Part shown: positions 32,003-44,015 of the stretch, piece after piece
How positions within the stretch are numbered: position 1 is the first letter of the stretch
Layout: each line of letters starts with the position of its first letter
Assembly: GCA_963693315.1 (NCBI GenBank)
Contig: OY856186.1
Coordinates: 236,077,135-236,141,134, forward strand
Source of the DNA: Diogma glabrata
Lineage: Eukaryota > Arthropoda > Insecta > Diptera > Cylindrotomidae
Length of the DNA: 64,000 nucleotides
Direction: 5' to 3'
Made by a program: the position numbers and the translations under genes
Notes under the pieces: generated by a model
The model's input: the letters and a program-made list of their open reading frames with translations, nothing else
What the model was told of the DNA's origin: nothing
Database searches by the model: none

Positions 32003-34076
32003 TCTATATAAATAAAATTCGATGTCTATCTGTCTGTCTGTCTGTCTGTCTGTGGCTGAATTGATGGCTGAATTGATTTAGATGAAACTTGACATAAATA
32101 AAGAAAAGAATGTCAGGAATGTCATAGGCTACTTATTTTCATAGAATATATCGTCGCTTTAATAATGAAACAACGTATGCTATTTATACGTTGTTTTTAT
32201 ATAATAGGTGCGCTGCATTCCCCATAAGGGCATCTTTGAATTGGCGTTTTTACATTTTCGAATTATTTTATGACTGGGGGAAAGAATTAATAAATTATAA
32301 ATTAACGTCCATGCAAATGCATGCGCACATCAAACTTTAAACTCAAATATCTCGAAACTATACTTTTGCGTATACGCCATTTCATTATTAAAGCGACGAT
32401 ATAGTTTTTAATATATAATTTTTATAATAGAATTCTCCATTACTTAATTCATAGCAACGAGTTTGCCTAAATGTTGATTTCATACAATTGGTTTTTATTT
32501 GTTCTAATAATTATATATTTGTATTTACATATATGAGTATAATTCATAGCAACGAGTTTGCCTAAATGTTGTTTAATTATAAGTGTTCTAATTATATATG
32601 AGTATGTTTTTATTATATAGAGACACATTTTTTATTTTGTTGTATATGTTTTAAAACCTGACTTGCAAGATTTTCTCATTTGTTGTTTATGAAGATTTTT
32701 TATTTAGCGAAGAATTCGAATGTGTGTTTATGTATTTAGTAATTCAGGGATAGCTGCCACTCTAATTCCCAGAGGAAAAACAGCTCATTCTATGTTCAAA
32801 ATCCCAATTGAAGCTGATCGTATGGAAAATCCAGTCTGTGGTATATCAAAGAATAGCCACAGAGCTAAAGTCCTACATGATTGTGTTTTCGTAGTGTGGG
32901 ATGAGTGTACTATGGCAAACAAAGTATCGATTGAAGCTGTAAATAGAACAATGCAGGATTTAAGAAATAATAATCAAGTATTTGGTGGAGTAACCTTTTT
33001 ATTCGCAGATGATTTCAGGCAAACGTTGCCAGTTGTCGTTAAAGGTACAAGAGCAGACAAGAGCAGATGAGGTCAATGCATGTCAGAAACGCTCAGTACT
33101 ATGGAGACATTTTAAAACACTCCATTTAAAGCAAAACATGAGAGCGCAAAGCGGAGGTATGGAATTCTCGGTATGAAGTTTTCTTAGATATTGGTGAAGG
33201 AAAATATACAGAGATTAATACTGATCATGACATTGAAATTTCAGCTACTCTATGCCAAATTGTTACGAATACCGAAGCTTTAATATCTGATATTTATGAC
33301 GACATCCACAATATTACCACAAAAGAGGATGTATGGTTGTGTGAAAGATCTATTTTAGCGCCAAGAAATGACCAAGTATTGTCACTCAATATTCGTATAA
33401 CGGAAAAAATCCCTGGTGAGTCAACTTCATATATATCCATTAACACAATATGCGAAACAGAACAAGCAGTGCATTATCCAGTAGAATTTTTGAACAGTAT
33501 CATTGCTCCTGGTCTTCGACTTCATAAAATAGATCTAAAAGTTGGTATTCCCATTATGCTGCTTCGAAATTTAAACCCACCAAAACTTTGCAACGGCACT
33601 CAATTGCGCGTAGCTTTTTTACGAAAGAATATAATCGAAGCTATCATTATTACCGGTTGTGGTAAAGGCGAAATGGTTTTTATACCTAGAAAACCTATCA
33701 TCCCATCAAATTATCCATTTCAATTTAAAAGATTCCCCATAATTCCCCATAATTCTCCATAAATGTTAGCTTCGCAGTGACTATTAATAAATCACAAGGT
33801 AAAACTTTAAAGAGAGTTGGTGTTGATTTAAACCAAGGTTGCTTCACCCATGGACAATTGTATGTAGCATGTTCACGTGTTAGTGATGCCGCAAATCTTT
33901 TCATTTTGGCGAATGGCAATAATACACCTAACATGGTATATAAAGAGGTATTACAATAAAAGAGATAATACAACAAAGTTGGATGAAAAGATTAAGTGCG
34001 TTGACGTGCGGGAGGAGGGGTTGGGGGAGGGAGAGGGGGGGGGGGGGGGGAGCGAAGCCCGCGGGATACCCCCTAG
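32003..34076 (+). mobile_element. Helitron B, short element with both ends
   Basis: The 5' end TCTATATAAATAAAATTCGATG follows an A and is succeeded by a GTCT microsatellite, as in many insect Helitrons. The 3' end has AGCGAAGCCCGCGGG, then ACCCCCTAG, followed by T. Insertion between A and T fits Helitron biology. It carries only part of a helicase gene (32720-33959) and no Rep. It could have been moved only by another Helitron's enzyme. It lies at the border of repeat A and the right half of repeat D. Confidence 0.88.
32720..33959 (+). pseudogene. Helitron B partial PIF1-like helicase
   Basis: The reading starts after the Walker A position: SGIAATLI, GKTAHSMFKIPIEADRMENP, VFVVWDECTM (Walker B with an intact DE), FADDFRQTLPVV, then RSILAPRNDQVLSLN, HYPVEFLN, GIPIMLLRNLNPPKLCNGTQ, the motif V-like TINKSQGKTLKRVGVDL, and HGQLYVACSRVSDA. 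Walker A and Rep are absent. Two frameshifts come from short tandem duplications: ACAAGAGCAG twice at 33047-33066, and ATTCCCCATA about three times at 33732-33761. It cannot be functional. Confidence 0.9.
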
Positions 34077-34372
34077 TTATATTAATAAAATAAACAAAAC
34101 AAGATTAACTAAATTTAATTAAGTTCAATGATTGAGTTGTTCATATATTTCGTTTTATGTATGACTTGTTCAAGTGAGCGAAAACTCAATAGTTTTGTTT
34201 GTACGGATTAAGTTCATATAAAAAAAACTTCTACAATTGATACCCAGAAATTATCTTTAACAAAAAAAAACATCAATAGTATGTTACCCCAGACAAAAAG
34301 CGTTTTTTTATGATTAATTTATTTCATACTCATAAAAAACAAACTGCTTGAACCTTATTACCCCTTAATTTA
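34077..34372 (+). repeat. Dispersed repeat D, copy 2, right part
   Basis: This matches 28523-28816 (AATAAAATAAACAAAACAAG through CCTTATTACCYCTTAATTT) and starts immediately after the Helitron B terminus. Confidence 0.75.
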
Positions 34373-35454
34373 TCGAATCAAAAACTATAAAAAAAGGACA
34401 GTTATAATCTAATATAATAAGTTCTTTTTCTACATACATACGTGTATACCTTATAGTTTTTTTACCTATGAATTTTTTTGTGTGTTATATTGAGACCCCA
34501 GACAAACCATTGTTAGTGGAACAAAAAATAAACATGATTAATCTGTTAAAATCAATTTGTTGATTGTTGTTATTAAGATGAATAGTTTTTCTATTTTTAG
34601 TTCTATTCTCGTTAAGTTTTACAAATAGATTTAAATCGAAATGTTTTAATTTCAATCAATCAAATCATTTTGTTTTTTTTTGTATTTGTTCGAAAAAGGT
34701 TTTTAATTTTTATTATGACGAAAATTATGGTATTTAAGTGATTATTGATTTCATTGCTATTTTATTATATTGCGGTTTCTTAGGGATGTGGCACGGCACG
34801 TGATTAATTTGAGGTTTAATTCGAATTTTTAAATGCAGGTAATAAAGTTTGCTCATATTATATACATTATACATGTATTATTTTGGTTGTAATTTATTAC
34901 AACCGTGGCTACCACAAAATGAACATATGTGCATACTATGTATGTATATGTGGCATCAGAAAACTTACAACTCGTATAAGGATCATTCTTTTACAAACCA
35001 AACACCTTTCTGACCGACACAGTTTTGATTTGTCTGAAAATTTTTACGGATTCTATATCGAAAAAAAATATATGTGTTCGGGCGGATAAAATAGCGCGGG
35101 TCTAAATTTTAAGAATTTCGTGCTTTTTTGCTTAAAGACTTATTTTCAAAAAATTCATAACCGCGGTTCTATTAGAAATAGAAGCTTCTTCTTTTTCATT
35201 TTAAAGCTAAAAGAATAAGTTTTTTAGAAAAAGATGTTGTCAATAAAAATTATTAACAAATATCTATTGTTATAATCAACTAAAAAGTTAAAATTGATTT
35301 TTAATCGTTCGCGAGTCGAAATTTAACTACGTACTCTTAAAAACCGATAGATTCTACTATTTAGAATTTAGGGTATTATATTTCACTTATTTTCAATATA
35401 AAAATAACTTCTATCTACATATAATACCTCTATCTACCTCTATCTACTATGTTT
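34373..35454. other. AT-rich intergenic DNA
   Basis: Nothing was recognised. Confidence 0.4.
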
Positions 35455-36610
35455 CGAGTAAATGTTTACAATGCAAGCAAAGCACCAGTGAGCATTGCGA
35501 GAAAATAAAAACAATCATTAAACACGAACCCAAGACAACGTTTTATCCTTCCAACAGAGTAACGTATATTTATTTAAATTGAATTATGTATTTAAAAATT
35601 CATTGATATAACAAGTAAAACGAATATAAAAACAATGATTTTATTTTATTTTTTTGTACCATTAATTTAAAAAAATCAAATAAATTTTATTCAATTTCCA
35701 TACCTACTTAATTGTTTATTATTTTGAAAATGAAATGGCCTACAATGAAAGTTATCAAAGTTCTTACTACTTATACTAACGATAATTGAGAAACAGAAAA
35801 CCAATCATAAAAAAAACTAATTTTTTTCACAATGGAAATTTAATTCAATTTAATCATAGTAGCCTTTGTTTTTTTTAATATTCGAGTGAGGGACATGCGT
35901 ATTAGTTTGAATTTATTGTTTTTTATACAATCAGATCGAAAATTTTTTTTATAAACCACAATCAAATTCTTTATTAAATTCAATTAAAAAGTTTATTTCA
36001 GAGTTCAAAACAATCAAATAAATTGTTTTATTCTTTCGGCAACTATGAATATGAGTTTATTTTTGCTATTTTAACCATAATTATTTGTTTTAATTAAATA
36101 AAATAAACAGCTATTAATTTTATTCTGTTGCGTGAATGCTGCAGCAATTTGATGTCTTTCATTGTAGGCGATTTCATTTTAAAAATTTTCGTTGTAAGTC
36201 CTTTCATTTTCAAAATACCATAAAATTTAAAATGTTCGAAATTGAATAAAATTCATTTAACTCTATTGGTTTCGTGTTTAATGATTTTCATTCTCTCGCA
36301 AATTTGCAAGTTTGTAAACTTTTGCCTGAAAATTTTATTTGTATTTATTTATTTTTTAAATACTGACCCAATAAAATAATAATTTTGTAGATGTTATTTG
36401 AATGTATGTGAAAAAAATCTCTAATATATAATCCAAAATTTTCAATATTCAAATTTAGTGAATTAAAAATTACTAATTTTTTGTTTTGCAGCAATCGCGA
36501 AAGAAAATAAAACTAACTGCTGTTTATTTTATTCTATTAAGACTAATAAGACACACAATTATAATTATAAAAAAAATAAACCTATGTTTGTAGTTGCCTG
36601 AAAGATACAT
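35455..36610. repeat. Dispersed repeat F, rearranged copy with an inverted segment
   Basis: 35455-35940 and 36490-36610 match the two halves of the copy at 50075-50660 in the same orientation (CTTCCAACAGAGTAACGT; GTTTATTT.ATTCT.TTAAG; CACACAATTATA). Between them, about 36000-36340 is an inverted copy of the same family (CTCTCGCAAATTTGCAAG against the plus-strand GCGAGA words). This looks like nested or head-to-head insertion of one family. No coding sequence. Confidence 0.6.
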
Positions 36611-37395
36611 TTTTTATTCAAATTCTCACACATTTAATTTTTGCTTCAAATTTGATGCTTTCCATCGTATTAAAAAAAAATAAATTATTCTACTTAATAA
36701 CCCTGAAAAATTCTGGTTTGTGCAAATAACCAAGTTTCGTTATTAAAATAAAAAAAATTATGACGAAAAAGTATTTATTTTCTTTTCCTGCATAAAATCG
36801 ACTAAAAAGGAGTGAAATAAAAGAATAATAATTTTACTCGAACGAAATTAAAAATATATAGTACATTTTGCTGTTTTTTTCGTGAGGGATAATTTGTTTA
36901 CGTAAACGTAAAACGTTTTCTTCTCACGTTAGATTTGCAACTTTTTTAAGGATATAGATGGATAAACGATATTTATTATAAATTATTATATTAGAAATCA
37001 ACCACATAATATTCAAAACTCATTTTTTATTTTTCATGGTTGTTTTGATTTAAAAACTTTATAAATTTACATGCAAATTCTTTAACAACAAAAATTTGTT
37101 ATTAAACGAAAATGATTTTACACTAGTGGAAAAAGACATTTTCACAGGGGCTTGATGGAGCATGCATGCAACTAGCATTATTATATGTTATCGTAGAAAA
37201 ACAATTTTATTTGTGAAATGGTATTCACGTTTGAGGAGTGAAAAAAAGCTCGCATAGAATGATACTGTAACTGGTAATAAATACAAAGAAATTTGTAGAC
37301 TACTTAAAATTTATGCGGACTGTTGGTTAAGAAACGCTGCTCTAAATAACACTTAACAAGCGATATACACCCGTTCGAGTTGTTAATTACAACAT
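36611..37395. other. AT-rich spacer before the ATGTT array
   Basis: Nothing was recognised. A short palindromic run TTTACGTAAACGTAAAACG lies at about 36897. Confidence 0.4.
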
Positions 37396-38720
37396 ATGTT
37401 ATGTTATGTTATGTTATGTTATGTTATGTTATGTTATGTTATGTTATGTTATGTTATGTTATGTTATGTTATGTTATGTTATGTTATGTTATGTTATGTT
37501 ATGTTATGTTATGTTATGTTATGTTATGTTATGTTATGTTATGTTATGTTATGTTATGTTATGTTATGTTATGTTATGTTATGTTATGTTATGTTATGTT
37601 ATGTTATGTTATGTTATGTTATGTTATGTTATGTTATGTTATGTTATGTTATGTTATGTTATGTTATGTTATGTTATGTTATGTTATGTTATGTTATGTT
37701 ATGTTATGTTATGTTATGTTATGTTATGTTATGTTATGTTATGTTATGTTATGTTATGTTATGTTATGTTATGTTATGTTATGTTATGTTATGTTATGTT
37801 ATGTTATGTTATGTTATGTTATGTTATGTTATGTTATGTTATGTTATGTTATGTTATGTTATGTTATGTTATGTTATGTTATGTTATGTTATGTTATGTT
37901 ATGTTATGTTATGTTATGTTATGTTATGTTATGTTATGTTATGTTATGTTATGTTATGTTATGTTATGTTATGTTATGTTATGTTATGTTATGTTATGTT
38001 ATGTTATGTTATGTTATGTTATGTTATGTTATGTTATGTTATGTTATGTTATGTTATGTTATGTTATGTTATGTTATGTTATGTTATGTTATGTTATGTT
38101 ATGTTATGTTATGTTATGTTATGTTATGTTATGTTATGTTATGTTATGTTATGTTATGTTATGTTATGTTATGTTATGTTATGTTATGTTATGTTATGTT
38201 ATGTTATGTTATGTTATGTTATGTTATGTTATGTTATGTTATGTTATGTTATGTTATGTTATGTTATGTTATGTTATGTTATGTTATGTTATGTTATGTT
38301 ATGTTATGTTATGTTATGTTATGTTATGTTATGTTATGTTATGTTATGTTATGTTATGTTATGTTATGTTATGTTATGTTATGTTATGTTATGTTATGTT
38401 ATGTTATGTTATGTTATGTTATGTTATGTTATGTTATGTTATGTTATGTTATGTTATGTTATGTTATGTTATGTTATGTTATGTTATGTTATGTTATGTT
38501 ATGTTATGTTATGTTATGTTATGTTATGTTATGTTATGTTATGTTATGTTATGTTATGTTATGTTATGTTATGTTATGTTATGTTATGTTATGTTATGTT
38601 ATGTTATGTTATGTTATGTTATGTTATGTTATGTTATGTTATGTTATGTTATGTTATGTTATGTTATGTTATGTTATGTTATGTTATGTTATGTTATGTT
38701 ATGTTATGTTATGTTATGTT
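37396..38720 (+). repeat. (ATGTT)265 perfect pentanucleotide array
   Basis: There are 1325 bp of ATGTT with no interruption that I can see, exactly 265 units. Because 5 and 3 are coprime, all three forward frames read M-L-C-Y-V without a stop. The resulting 440-455 codon open frames are artefacts. Complete homogeneity means very recent expansion, strong homogenisation or an assembly effect. Confidence 0.99.
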
Positions 38721-41700
38721 TTTCATAATCAACATTTATTTTATTAATATACTGTAAAATTCAAAACTCTTTCAAACAAAAGAAAACATGTTGTGTGATT
38801 GAAAAACAGCATAATGTTTTAGAATCCTTATTTGGTAACAAACAAATAAAACCACATATTAGTTTATAACAAACATTTTAAAAATTCTTTTCCTTTTCTT
38901 ACGATTCACATACTCAAAGTTTGGTCAAAGAACTTCTAACTTTTCAACATTTTCTAATTATTTTTTAGTTTTTCCATTTGAACCATTGCTATTGCTGTTG
39001 TTTTTTATCCTTTTAAAATATCAATAACAGTCTGTTGAATAAAATTTAACAAAACTTTTCATTAAAAATAAAATATATATATACATTTTTTTTCAAACAA
39101 TACAAATAAAAGCACAGAAACAAAACTTACAAAAAACAAAATGAACAGACGGAAAACTTTTTCAATAAGTTTTGTTTCTTCTTAAAATAGCAAAAAAACA
39201 AGATGAAAATTGTATAGAAAAATTTATTTAAAGAAAATGTTACAAAAACTTTTCCGTTTTTTTCGTTCATTCTTGATTGTTGCAAATGAGAATATTGTGT
39301 TCAGAAACTTAAAAAAATTACAGATTAAAAATATGAGGGTGAGGATTTAAATCTTACGGATGTTTTCATTGCACGTTTTTTAAACAGCTTTTTTGTGTAG
39401 GGAGTATTGTTCCAATAAAATTTTGGTACAAATTCATTATGGAATTAGAAATATTTTCAACGCCTTATTACTTCTCCATTGTGTAAGAACGAACAATATT
39501 GTTTTCTGGAACACAGACACATTTCTTAAAACTTTGTTTCATTTTTATTTTTAAAACTTTATTTGCCTTTCTTTGCTATTTCTAGTATTTTCTTGGCATT
39601 ATATAATTTAAGAAAAATCTTGAAGTAAATGGAAAACGATATTACAAAAATACATTTGGATAATTATTTAAGTGGGTTTCTTTAGGTTTAAATAATAATT
39701 TTTATGGTTGGTATGATCCACAAGGGAAACGGAAGTATAGGAGCTAGGAAGGTATGGTATTTAGAAAATTATGATGTCAGATGCCATCAAAGTTAGTTGA
39801 CTGTTAAGCAATCACTTGCTTCCTTCTCTAACCATCCTAAATCAACGCTTCTGCAAGAAAATCAAGCATCACATAATTTTAAAGGAATTCCAAGTACTTC
39901 CTTCTCAATTGAGTTCAATTCCGGGTCGCTCGTCCAGCATGTTAGTTGGTTTATTCGTTGAGAAGTTAACTAAATAAATAATTTTATATGCACAAGCCAT
40001 ACACTGAATTTTCTGAACAAGTTCAATAAATTTTGAGCATACGAAACTGAGAAATTATATTTAAAGTAAAAATCAAGTTTAAAAAGTCGGTGTCACGAAT
40101 TTCATCCTCAGTTAATTAAATTAATATTATTACACTTTTGACATCACCTTAAAAATGAATAATGAAGCCATGCCATATTTAAAATCCAAAGAAAATTAAG
40201 ACAATTATTTGAATTTTCATAATTAACCTTTACAATATTTTTTATCCCTATATAAGATTTAATATTAATGAACAAAATAATGATAACAACGACGAAAATC
40301 ATAAAAGAAAATTTTTTAGCGTAAATCCCTTAAGAAAATGTATAACACAAAAATCATAAACATAAAGAAAGGTTGATTATACAGACTTTGCTTAATAAGC
40401 ATAAATTTTAATAACATCATCATAGTCTTCAATAAAAAAAATGTTCATATCTTAAATACAAATATTTCATTCCACAAAAATTGAATTTTTATTTTATTTT
40501 TAGTAAAAGAAAATTGCAATCAACCACCCTAGATAAATACAATAATAAAAAAACAAAAAAAATCAACCATGTTCGGATTTCAATTCATCCTCAACTAACC
40601 ATCCTTCACAAACAATAATCTTACTTCATTTTATATTTTTGTCACAACTCCCACTCTTCGAATGGAATCTCATCAGCCATCATCATTATAATCATGGTAA
40701 GATGAAAATTTAAAATACAAGAAAAAAGGAAATTGTTCATAAATTTCCATAATGGAATAAAAAAACGGGGTGCTAAATTGAATCCATGGAACAGGATACA
40801 AAGTGGGTGATTGTGATAAAGATGAAAAACTTTTTAAAAGAAAATAATTTAAAATACAAAAACAAAAAAAAATTATAGAGAAAATGATGATGATGGAAAG
40901 AAAATACATAAAAATTAGGGTAGTGAAAAAAAACAGAAAAAAATTCACCCCAGAAAAAACTGTATCAAACAAAACATTTCACTCTAACGAGGAGGGGGTG
41001 GTGAAATGTAAATTTTTTTATTTTATATTTTCCGTTCCTATCCTTCGTTGATTTCAATAGTCGTTGCCATGGATATTTCCCATAACAGGACAGAAAAAAA
41101 AATGAAAAATAAAAATGTGGCAGATGGATGGGTGAGTTTTTCTTCCCGCTTTTGAACGTCCCTATTTTTATATATTTTTTCCTCGATATCAGCTAACAAA
41201 TAATTTCAGATGTACGAGTATAAATGGGTATATGCGATACTTGGAGAAAAAAATTGTAAACCATTTTTGTGTTGTTTCGTCATCATCACATCTCATTTGC
41301 AAAATTTATTTCTCGTCTTCTTGTTATGAATAAATATATACATAAATTTTTTTAGATTTGTAGATTTTCTCTTGAAATGGGAATTCGTTTGAGTAGGGTG
41401 AGAAGAGGGTGGTAAAGTTCGGATGATTGTATATCGTCCGCCAATTACCTGTAAATTTTATTATTAATAAAATATCTAAAATAAGGGTGGCTTCTTTGAG
41501 TTAAAATAAAATCAAAGTTATGGAAATACTAAGAAAAATATAAATAAAATAAAATATATAGTGGTTTCAGTAAGGCTATTTTGACACAACAAAAAATTGA
41601 AGTGATTCATCTGTATAAAACCACTTCTCTGACCTTCGGGTAGTTTTGTCTTTTACCTTTTTGTTCTATAACTAACTTTTTGTTTAGTACATTTTCATAT

Positions 41701-41876
41701 TCTCATATTCTTATATTTTCATGTTATTATATTGTCATATTCTCATGGTATAGATTCTAGCTCAATAGTTAAACCACAATCTTAAAAACAAACAGTAAAA
41801 TATAGTAACAACAAACGATTAACATGGTAATCTGGATAAAAGCAATTGAGTCGTGAGATTTGATATATAAAAAAAT
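38721..41876. other. AT-rich intergenic DNA
   Basis: No gene was recognised. 41690-41760 holds a diverged seed of the following satellite (TCATATTCTCATATTCTTAT). Confidence 0.45.
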
Positions 41877-44015
41877 CCTCATATTTTCGTATTCTCATAT
41901 TCTTATTATTTGTCATATTCTCATATTATCTTATTCTCATATTCTCATATTCTCATATTCTCATATTCTCATTTTCTCATATTCTCATATTCTCATATTC
42001 TCATATTCTCATATTCTCATATTCTCATATTCTCATATTCTCATATTCTCATATTCTCATATTCTCATATTCTCATATTCTCATATTCTCATATTCTCAT
42101 ATTCTCATATTCTCATATTCTCATATTCTCATTTTCTCATATTCTCATATTCTCATATTCTCATATTCTCATATTCTCATATTCTCATATTCTCATATTC
42201 TCATATTCTCATATTCTCATATTCTCATATTCTCATATTCTCATATTCTCATATTCTCATATTCTCATATTCTCATATTCTCATATTCTCATATTCTCAT
42301 ATTCTCATATTCTCATATTCTCATATTCTCATATTCTCATATTCTCATATTCTCATATTCTTATATTCTCATATTCTCATATTCTCATATTATCTTGTTC
42401 TCATATTCTCATATTCTCATATTCTCATATTCTCATATTCTCATATTCTCATATTCTCATATTCTCATATTCTCATATTCTCATATTCTCATATTCCCAT
42501 ATTCTCATATTCTCATATTCTCATATTCTCATATTCTCATATTATTATATTCTCATATTCTCATATCCTCATATTCTCATATTATCTTATTCTCATATTC
42601 TCATATTCTCATATTCTCATATTCTCATATTCTCATATTCTCACATTCTCATATTCTCATATTCTTATATTTTAACATTCTCATATTCTCATATGCTCAT
42701 ATTCTCATATTCTCATATTCTCATATTCTCATACTCTCATATTCTCATATTCTCATATTCTCATATTTTCATATTCTCATATTCTCATATTCTCATATTC
42801 TCATATTCTCATATGCTCATATTCTCATATTCTCATTTTCTCATATGCTCATATTCTCATATACCCATATTCTCATATTCTCATATTTTCATATTCTCAT
42901 ATGCTCATATTCTCATATTCTCATATTCTCATACTCTCATATTCTCATATTCTCATATTCTCATATTCTCATATTCTCATATTCTCATATTCTCATATTC
43001 TCATATTCTCATATTCTCATATTCTCATATTCTCATATTCTCATATTTTCATATTCTCATATTCTCATATTCTCATATTTTCATATTCTCATATTCTCAT
43101 ATTCCCATATTCTCATATTCTCATATTCCCATATTCTCATATTCTCATATTCTCATATTCTCATATTCTAATATTCTCATATGCTCATATTCTCATATTC
43201 TCATATTCTCATATTCTCATATTCTCATATTCTCATATTCTCATATTCTCATATTCCCATATTCTCATATTCTCATATTCTCATATTCTCATATTCTCAT
43301 ATCCTCATATTCTCATATTCTCATATTCTCATATTCTCATATTCTCATATTCTCATATTCTCATATTCTCATATTCTCATATTCTCATATTCTCATATTC
43401 TCATATTCTCATATTCTCATATTCTCATATTCTCATATTCTCATATTCTCATATTCTCATATTCTCATATTCTCATATTCTCATATTCTCATATTCTCAT
43501 ATTCTCATATTCTCATATTCTCATATTCTCATATTCTCATATTCTCATATTCTCATATTCTCATATTCTCATATTCTCATATTCTCATATTCTCATATTC
43601 TCATATTCTCATATTCTCATATTCTCATATTCTCATATTCTCATATTCTCATATTCTCATATTCTCATATTCTCATACTCTCATATTCTCATATTCTCAT
43701 ATTCTCATATTCTTATATTCTCATATTCTCATATGCTCATATTCTCATATTCTCATATTCCCATATTCTCATATTCTCATATTCTCATATTCTCATATTC
43801 TCATATTCTCATATTCTCATATTCTCATATTCTCATATTCTCATATTCTCATATTCTCATATTCTCATATTCTCATATTCTCATATTCTCATATTCTCAT
43901 ATTCTCATATTCTCATATTCTCATATTCTCATTTTCTTATATTCTCATATTCTCATATTCTCGTATTCTCATATGCTCATATTTTCATATTCTCATATTC
44001 TCATATTCTCGTATT
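41877..44015 (+). repeat. 8-bp satellite (TCATATTC)n, 2.1 kb
   Basis: The octamer TCATATTC is repeated roughly 265 times. 43290-43670 is almost perfect, while 42360-43290 is rich in variants such as ATGCTCAT, ATTTTCAT, ATTCCCAT and TATCTTATTC. Some variant combinations recur about 200 bp apart, for example ATGC followed 30-38 bp later by ATACTC near 42693 and 42901. This points to larger unit duplication inside the array. Open frames reading HILIFSYS are artefacts. Confidence 0.98.

Noticed and set aside
37380..38757. Three overlapping 440-455 codon forward frames (MLCYV repeats)
   Set aside because: They are a consequence of a stop-free pentanucleotide repeat, with no start context or domain.
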